Positions 24,947 through 30,386 of a stretch of DNA of 30,386 nt are shown here, piece by piece. A program made the position numbers and the translations under genes. The notes below the pieces were generated by a model. The model saw nothing but the letters and a program-made list of their open reading frames with translations, was not told the DNA's origin and did not search any database. The DNA comes from Saksenaea vasiformis B4078 (lineage: Eukaryota > Mucoromycota > Mucoromycetes > Mucorales > Saksenaeaceae). The stretch is from contig JNDT01001764.1 of NCBI GenBank assembly GCA_000697055.1, positions 1 through 30,386 on the forward strand. The letters are read 5' to 3'. Position 1 is the stretch's first letter. Each line of letters starts with the position of its first letter.

Positions 24947-25977
24947 CTAATCCTCATCCTTCAATTGTTTCCACACAGCGTTTGCATTATCAGCCTCTTC
25001 GTCACTAGCTTCTCGTTCCTCCCTTTCAAATAATGATACATCTACTGAAACATCTCCGTCCTCCATGTAATTAGCGTCAGAAAGGGCAAGCGAGCGATCT
25101 TGCTCGAATAGTTGTCGACCTTCAAACCAATAAGCTATCTCCACTTACACCTCAAAAGCGAATCTTACCAGTCAACTTGTTTTTAAGTTCTTTTGCTCGT
25201 TGCTGTTTCTCCTGATCCTCCTTAGCTGCCATCTCCTTATCAAACTTTTCCTTCCATTGTAAAAATCGCTCGATGGTCACGCTTGTACCCCTGAACTTGG
25301 CCATCTCCGCTTCTTCCTCTTTGCGCCGTTTTTCTTCCTCGGCCTCCCGCTGTGCTCTTTGACTGTCCATTATAATTTCATTCAGCTCCTCTTTTAAAAA
25401 TGAAGTCATAGTGAAAATCATAGCCATGCCTAATGATTCCTCTCCCTACCGAAAGTTAGTAAAACCCTTAACGAGCTTCCCCGGCTTACCGCGGTTTTTA
25501 ATGCCTCCGTAATCCTGTTTATCTGGGCATCTGTCAACTGGCCCTGTATCACTTCGAAATCGTATTCTGGTAGCTCGTCTGGATACTGCGGAGTGAATTT
25601 GACGCGCAGTGATAGGACAACTATAGATTGTGTGTTAACTTATTTGCGCTATTGCGGAACACGTACATACGCGGTGCGTCTCCATTCTGTTCGTCAGGGG
25701 AAACTGCAATGCTGAATTCTTTGTCTCCAAGAACTGTTTTAATATAGCTTATTAGTAACTCTCGTACTCCTAGTTCATTTAAAGATCCACCTTGGAATTC
25801 GTCCGGGTAGATTGACTCCAAAGCCTCGAGCTCGTTTTGCTGTTCTTCGGCGTAGTCTAAGTGAGATAAAATTTTCAGTCTTCAGTCCAACAGTTATCCC
25901 TGACCTTGCATCCATTTTTCAAATAAAGCAATGCCTGCCTAGAAATAGGGTCTGGTATACTTCTACTTGCCTGTCAT
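24947..25977 (-). CDS. GIR2: RWD-domain protein, GIR2/RWDD1 (DFRP2) family
   Basis: Predicted 238-aa cytosolic RWD protein. In yeast, Gir2 binds the GTPase Rbg2 and Gcn1, linking to ribosomes and Gcn2 control. Exons, 5' to 3': 25977-25971, 25856-25791, 25733-25671, 25620-25490, 25445-25169, 25119-24947. The protein begins MTDYAEEQQNELEALESIYP, typical of this family. The RWD core continues with FTPQYPDELPEYDFE (about 50-65) and SLGMAMIFTMTSFLKEELNE, then a charged coiled coil (QREAEEEKRRKEEE), GTSVTIERFLQWKEKF, KNKLTGRQLFEQD and an acidic tail. The first coding exon is only ATGACAG and its intron (25970-25857, 114 bp) begins GCAAGT, a GC-AG intron. This is inferred because it alone restores the family N-terminus in phase. 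Intron 2 starts GTGGAT, a weak donor, but has a good ACTAATAAG branch site. It is divergent from the CDC4-like gene. Confidence 0.88.
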
Positions 25978-26125
25978 GGTTGCTAAAAGGTACGGAAACC
26001 TGGTGTCAAACGAATGATGAACTTGCTTTTCTGCAGTCACGTGGCAGCATCACAGTCACATCGAGGCTTTTGGAGCCAAGGCTCCGGCCAACCCCGCACA
26101 ACCTGTATCAAAGCAAGAGCACAGA
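25978..26125. promoter_or_regulatory. Compact bidirectional promoter between GIR2-like and CDC4-like genes
   Basis: The two divergent start codons (25977 minus, 26126 plus) are separated by 148 bp, so both promoters and 5' UTRs must share this interval unless there are upstream non-coding exons. It contains a palindromic CACGTG E-box at 26038-26043. No TATA box is evident. Confidence 0.6.
26038..26043. promoter_or_regulatory. CACGTG E-box
   Basis: Palindromic bHLH-type site (context GCAGTCACGTGGCAG) near the middle of the shared divergent promoter. Function is inferred from position only. Confidence 0.4.
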
Positions 26126-29082
26126 ATGGAGGCTGGACAGACATCAACAGCTCATCTACAGCTGTCTTCCCCTTTGCCTTCGCCATCAGCAACGCCTAAC
26201 AGACAAACAAATCGACTTTATACTGATTCAGTACCTCGACGTTCATGCCGTCATCGTCGTCGACGACATTCCTCTAATGGCCGCCTTTTACGAGTGTCCA
26301 CAACCTCCATGGCAACGGTTGATGGTTCGGAGACATCGCAAACCAACACCTTGCCGTCACTCACTGCTTTGCCACCTATCCACTTTGATGCTCCCGCGAG
26401 CTCCTACGATACTTCCTTATACCCTTTAGCCCATATACCCACTCCGTCTAGTATAACTAGAATCCCCTTCACTGTCGATGGAAGGCGCGGAATATTTGAA
26501 GAAATTGAGAATGATGATGGACGGGTGAGATAGCATGGTGCAATGGAAAGGTGGTCTTTTAACTTAACTTAATATACAGATGTTGGACCCCAGCAGACCC
26601 GTAGACACATCTTTCCGTTCTCCTAGAAAGCGTTCAGCCTCATCGTTCTCTGACATTGATCATGATAGCTGGAATCGAAGTAAAAGGGTAGAACCAGGCT
26701 CAGATAAATCGGGAGCGCAACAAATAGGTACCGGTCGACCAAAGAGAAATCGAGCGATGATGCGACGGTTACGTTTTGACTCGCAAGACATGGATGAATG
26801 CGACACAGCTGAAGAGCATGAGCATACAAACGACACACAACACCGAGAAGAAGACGATATACATACACAAAGGTCGGAATCGTCTACCACCACAACATCG
26901 TCATTATCCCTACTTCCCGACTTCGCCACACATCTTCCTTCAACCGAAACTACCTCACCCATTCTCTACGCCGATACAGTGTCCAGTACCCATATGTCTC
27001 CCGAATTCCGACATTCACAAACAATAGCAGATAATGCGGAGAGTCCCAACTCAGCCCTTCCATCTCCCTCTCTTTCTCCCGCAACGGACTCCGATCACGA
27101 TGACAGCTGGGATGATCACTGCACCCACACCGAAGCGCGCGTGGCACAACAGGTCGCATTTGATGCCGCAAATAGCACGACCGAACACAGCACATTTTTA
27201 GACACATTTGATGAACTCCCACCCGATATTCAGTCTTATTTTCTTTTTCAACTACTCCGACGGTCACCCTTGGAAACGCTTCGGCACGCTCCTTCCTGGA
27301 TCACATATGCTCTCAGAGATGACTTCACTTCACGTTTACCCAGCGATATTATTCGCAATATTTTTTGTTACCTGGACATTCGAAGTTTATGCCGAGCAAT
27401 TGCCGTCTGTCAACGATGGAGAGACATCATCAATAACGATGAAATGCTATGGCGTACGAAATTAGCTGAGGCTGAATTCGTCTTAACTCCAGCGGAGCGT
27501 GAAAATCTACGCATTGTAGCGCCTACTAGTCCCTTCGGTCCCGAAGGCCGGAGCGCACGCCATGAAACACCAATGGACAGCGACCATGCGAGCGGTGCAT
27601 TAGATACGCCGTTGTTTATGGATGAGGACACAGACGGCGATTCATTTATGATGGACACGGAAGCCACGTCCATGGACATGGTTAGCCGGGTGTGCGCGCC
27701 GCCTGTAGACAACACGGATTTGAAATCTGACTGTTTAACTCGTGAAAGAAGAGACTGGAATTCGCTCTGCCAAGACGATAGTACCGCACCAGTGGCAGCG
27801 CGTGTTTATAAAGAGATCTACCGAAGGCGCTTTGTCTTACGGCAGAACTGGAGGAAAAACAGAGCTCGTCGAATGCAATTGTATGGCCATGGAAGTAGTC
27901 TCGTTACCTGTCTTCAGTTTGATGATGACAAAGTAGTAACAAGCTCAGACGATAATACCGTCAATATTTACGATATCAAAACCGGCGAACTGAGGCGGAC
28001 GCTGGAAGGCCATGACGGTGGTGTATGGGCCATGCATTATGTCGGGAACACACTGGTGACAGGATCAACTGACCGAACAATACGCGTTTGGGATATGGAA
28101 AAGGGCGTATGTCGACATATTCTGAGAGGTCACTCGAGCACAATCCGGTGTCTGCACGTGGTTATGCCGATGAATGTCAATCCTGATCCCGAAGGAATGC
28201 AAGTGATGCAACCATCCATGCCTCTTCTTGTAAGCGGTTCTCGAGATTCTACCCTTCGCGTATGGAGACTGCCATCGCTAGATGAGCGGTCTGACCACCC
28301 TGAAGATCACCCATCAGGGGATCGAAACGGTTATCTCTTGCACATTCTTAGTGGGCACGGTCATTCCGTCCGCGCATTAGCTGTCCATGGTAATATCCTT
28401 GCAAGTGGGAGCTACGACAATACTGTGCGAATATGGGATCTTGAGACAGGAGAACCGTATCACGTATTAGAAGGGCACACAAACAAAGTGTACGCCGTCG
28501 TATTAGATATGAAGCGGAGGCAATGTATCAGCGGAAGTCTTGATTCAACTGTACGTGTATGGAGCTTAGACGATGGCGAATGCCTGCGTGTTTTAAGAGG
28601 TAACCCGTTACGTTTTATAACCTCCTACGTTCGTAAATTGACTTCCTTTTTTTTTTTTTCCTTGCAGGCCATACTATCTTGGTTGGCCTCTTGGGACTCG
28701 CCGATGACTATCTCGTGAGTGCTGCAGCAGATGCTTCACTGCGCGTGTGGTGTCCAGATTCGGGTGAATGCCGTCATATCCTTTTGGGGCATCAAGGATC
28801 CATTACCTCATTCCAACATGATCGGTACAAGATTATTTCTGGCTCTGAAGGTGGTTTAAGAATGTGGGATATACAAACCGGAAAACTTCTCCATAACCTT
28901 ATAACTGATGTCGATGGTGTGTGGAGAGTTGCATTTGATGAAAGACGATGTATAGCGGCTGTAAAAAGGTATGTGATAAAACCTAGAGACTCTGTAAAGG
29001 TAACAAATCTTACGATGAATACAGCAAAGAGACCACGAGAATAGAGATACTGGATTATGGTGTACATGGCTTAGAAGAATAA
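26126..29082 (+). CDS. CDC4: SCF ubiquitin-ligase substrate receptor, CDC4/FBXW7-like F-box WD40 protein
   Basis: Predicted 925-aa F-box/WD40 protein recruiting phosphorylated substrates (cell-cycle regulators in yeast) to the SCF ligase. Exons: 26126-26524, 26580-28599, 28668-28968, 29025-29082; introns 55, 68 and 56 bp with GT-AG ends and matching phases. ATG 26126 has A at -3 and G at +4. The N-terminal ~340 residues are low-complexity Ser/Pro/Thr-rich with a basic NLS-like patch (RPKRNRAMMRRLRF, about 186-199). A Cdc4-type dimerisation segment LPPDIQSYFLFQLLRRSPLE (about 346-365) precedes the F-box SRLPSDIIRNIFCYLD (about 384-399). An acidic insert follows, then about eight WD repeats from residue ~570 to ~905. 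The three phosphodegron-binding arginines of Cdc4/FBXW7 appear conserved: TDRT (R632), STIRC (R656) and GSRDST (R688). The last exon supplies KETTRIEILDYGVHGLEE. Divergent neighbour: the GIR2-like gene. CDC4 orthology is supported by the dimerisation segment plus eight blades. Confidence 0.93.
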
Positions 29083-29979
29083 GCTAAACGTCGCCTGATT
29101 GCAGGGTTATGATTCCTTACGATTTATTTAATCAAACCATTCATTTTTGTAATCCATTAAGGTGTATCCTAGTTTTTTTTTACAGCATTTTGAAACTCGT
29201 TTGTGGAAATGAATTTTACGCTAATCCACCAATTGTTTTTTTATGGGAGATGCTAAGCGATTAAAAACCGAGCATACGTGAGACAAAAGTACCTTTACAG
29301 TGTTGATAACGACGCTTCTTTTGTACAGTGGCAGAATCTATGCAACCACACAGAACTAAACACTAGAGCGTACTACCATTATGTATCATGTTCGAGCATA
29401 TTATGGTTTAAAGCAAATGATTTAGCCACCGCAAAGAATCGGTTGCTGGCGTTCTCCGAGGTCAATTAGCTTTCAGGACAGTCTGGACTGACCCATGATG
29501 AATCAGCGAAATTTAAGCTCTTATTTCTTAGTGCTGCTCGTGTACCTCTCCTTCGTTCTGTTAATCGTCCGGTACTATGTCCCTGAAAGAACATTATCCA
29601 GACATGACAATCTGAAAGAATGTCATTTTCTTATTGCTCCTTGTTTTACGGACTTTAAGCTAGGGTGTCGTATACAAAGAGACAGGAGAATAATCTCCGT
29701 TGGGATGCAAGTAATGAAGGTTTTGATATACATAGCTCGAACGGTTAAAAATAGCTGAGAATCATCAGAATTTACTGGATATCGCGTCAATCTAAAATCA
29801 CTTGGCGTTTCATGCAAGTGTATCTATGCTGCTCCAATAACGTTTGCGTTACTGGTCAGACCAAGTTATATGCATGACACTCAGTTACCAATCTTATGAC
29901 TGTGAGCGTCTTCCTAACCAAGGATCCACCGTATCCCAATTTCATAGCACAGGCTTCAGACAAGAGAAAAGCATCTTAA
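29083..29979. other. Intergenic region after CDC4-like gene
   Basis: No supportable gene. Short open frames at 29278-29469 and 29495-29758 lack domains, homologous features or splice partners. The first ~100 bp should contain the 3' UTR of the CDC4-like gene; no canonical AATAAA is close to the stop. Confidence 0.4.
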
Positions 29980-30386
29980 TTACGGTGATGAACGACAATT
30001 ATAGAACGAATCTAGCCAGAGATGAATTTGATTTGTGTTGTATGGGTAGGTTAATTGGGACAGTAGACGGATAGAATCCTTTGGGTGCAACGGACATCCT
30101 TTTTGACGGAAATGTCCGCGCTTGGCCTTCCTCTGGTCGGAGTTGTCGTCGGCGGTGTAACGGCGCTTGCCATTGTTCTCTGGTTCATCCGTTTCATGCA
30201 ACCCATCGGTGTCTTCACCACAAGACGCCATGATCAATTGCGCTGCCTTGTGCAGGTCGTTGGTGAGAGATAAACCGTAATGGTTGGTCAGGGCAGACCA
30301 AGCTTGCTTTTTGATGTGTGGCCGCAACGAACAGACAAAGTTGTATACCAATTCCTGGTCTTGCTTGAGGTTGGCCTCGAGTGAGA
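29980..30386 (-). pseudogene. Partial retrotransposon Gag-like frame running off the window
   Basis: The minus-strand frame is open from the window edge (EANLKQDQELVYNF onward) to a stop at 29980. FVCSLRPHIKKQAWSALTNH followed by LTNDLHKAAQLIMAS has the layout of the C-terminal Gag core of Ty3/Gypsy elements (a hydrophobic residue, LRP, then a helix ending in an A-x-x-L/I series). After it come a charged linker (KRRYTADDNSDQRKAKRG) and HFRQKGCPLHPK, which could be a degenerate zinc knuckle lacking its first cysteines. The rest of the element, if any, lies outside the window, so whether it is intact or dead cannot be judged. It could instead be an unrelated protein with a CPLHP motif. Confidence 0.45.

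Noticed and set aside
25888..25932. Alternative start ATGGATGCAAG with a GT donor for the GIR2-like gene
   Set aside because: Splicing it to the next exon puts the conserved EEQQNELEALESIYP sequence out of frame.
26660..27267. Minus-strand open frames of 100-105 codons opposite the CDC4-like gene
   Set aside because: Antisense shadows of the Ser/Asp-rich low-complexity N-terminus of a well-supported gene.
29278..29758. Two small open frames after the CDC4-like gene, one with a hydrophobic start
   Set aside because: No domain, splice partner, promoter or polyadenylation signal; length expected by chance in AT-rich DNA.

Overview
The window looks like nuclear DNA of an early-diverging filamentous fungus, most likely Mucoromycota (Mucorales-type). 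Coding exons are split by very short spliceosomal introns (about 43-68 bp, one of 114 bp) with GT/AG ends. The housekeeping genes are eukaryotic, and the mobile-element relics (a Fanzor/TnpB-like nuclease and an IS630/Tc1-like transposase) are of kinds known to be common in Mucorales. The lineage is an inference from gene content and intron style; no rRNA or other marker is present.

Layout. Positions 1-4900 are a graveyard of decayed coding DNA. It contains a broken Fanzor-type RNA-guided nuclease gene (about 168-2942) and, just downstream, a second decayed spliced gene of unknown identity (3084-3839). From 4892 to about 12931 a 1.95 kb segment occurs twice in direct orientation about 6.08 kb apart. 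Each copy carries one intact secreted CAP/PR-1 (PRY-like) gene with its own promoter, one intron and polyadenylation signal. Between the copies lie a decayed IS630/Tc1-like transposase and an internally repetitive AT-rich region; a second scrap of the same transposase sits directly after the second CAP copy. Positions 13080-17127 are gene-poor, with microsatellites and a 116-117 bp higher-order minisatellite.

Positions 17128-22350 (minus strand) hold a complete 22-exon gene for the largest subunit of RNA polymerase III (1392 codons by my exon model). Just upstream of it is a roughly 1 kb foldback structure: 150-180 bp inverted arms around a 30-31 bp minisatellite (22625-23670). Positions 24947-29082 hold a divergent pair: a GIR2/RWDD1-like RWD-domain gene (minus, 6 exons, apparently with a 7-nt first coding exon and a GC-AG intron) and a CDC4/FBXW7-like F-box WD40 gene (plus, 4 exons). 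Their start codons are only about 148 bp apart. The window ends in a partial open frame on the minus strand that resembles a retrotransposon Gag.

Functionally, the intact genes are ordinary cell machinery (Pol III transcription, the Gcn1/Rbg translation-control partner Gir2, SCF ubiquitin ligase substrate recognition, secreted CAP proteins) embedded in repeat- and transposon-rich DNA. The most distinctive element is the Fanzor relic. It is clearly broken by frame changes and stop codons, yet all three RuvC catalytic residues and the zinc ribbon can still be read.
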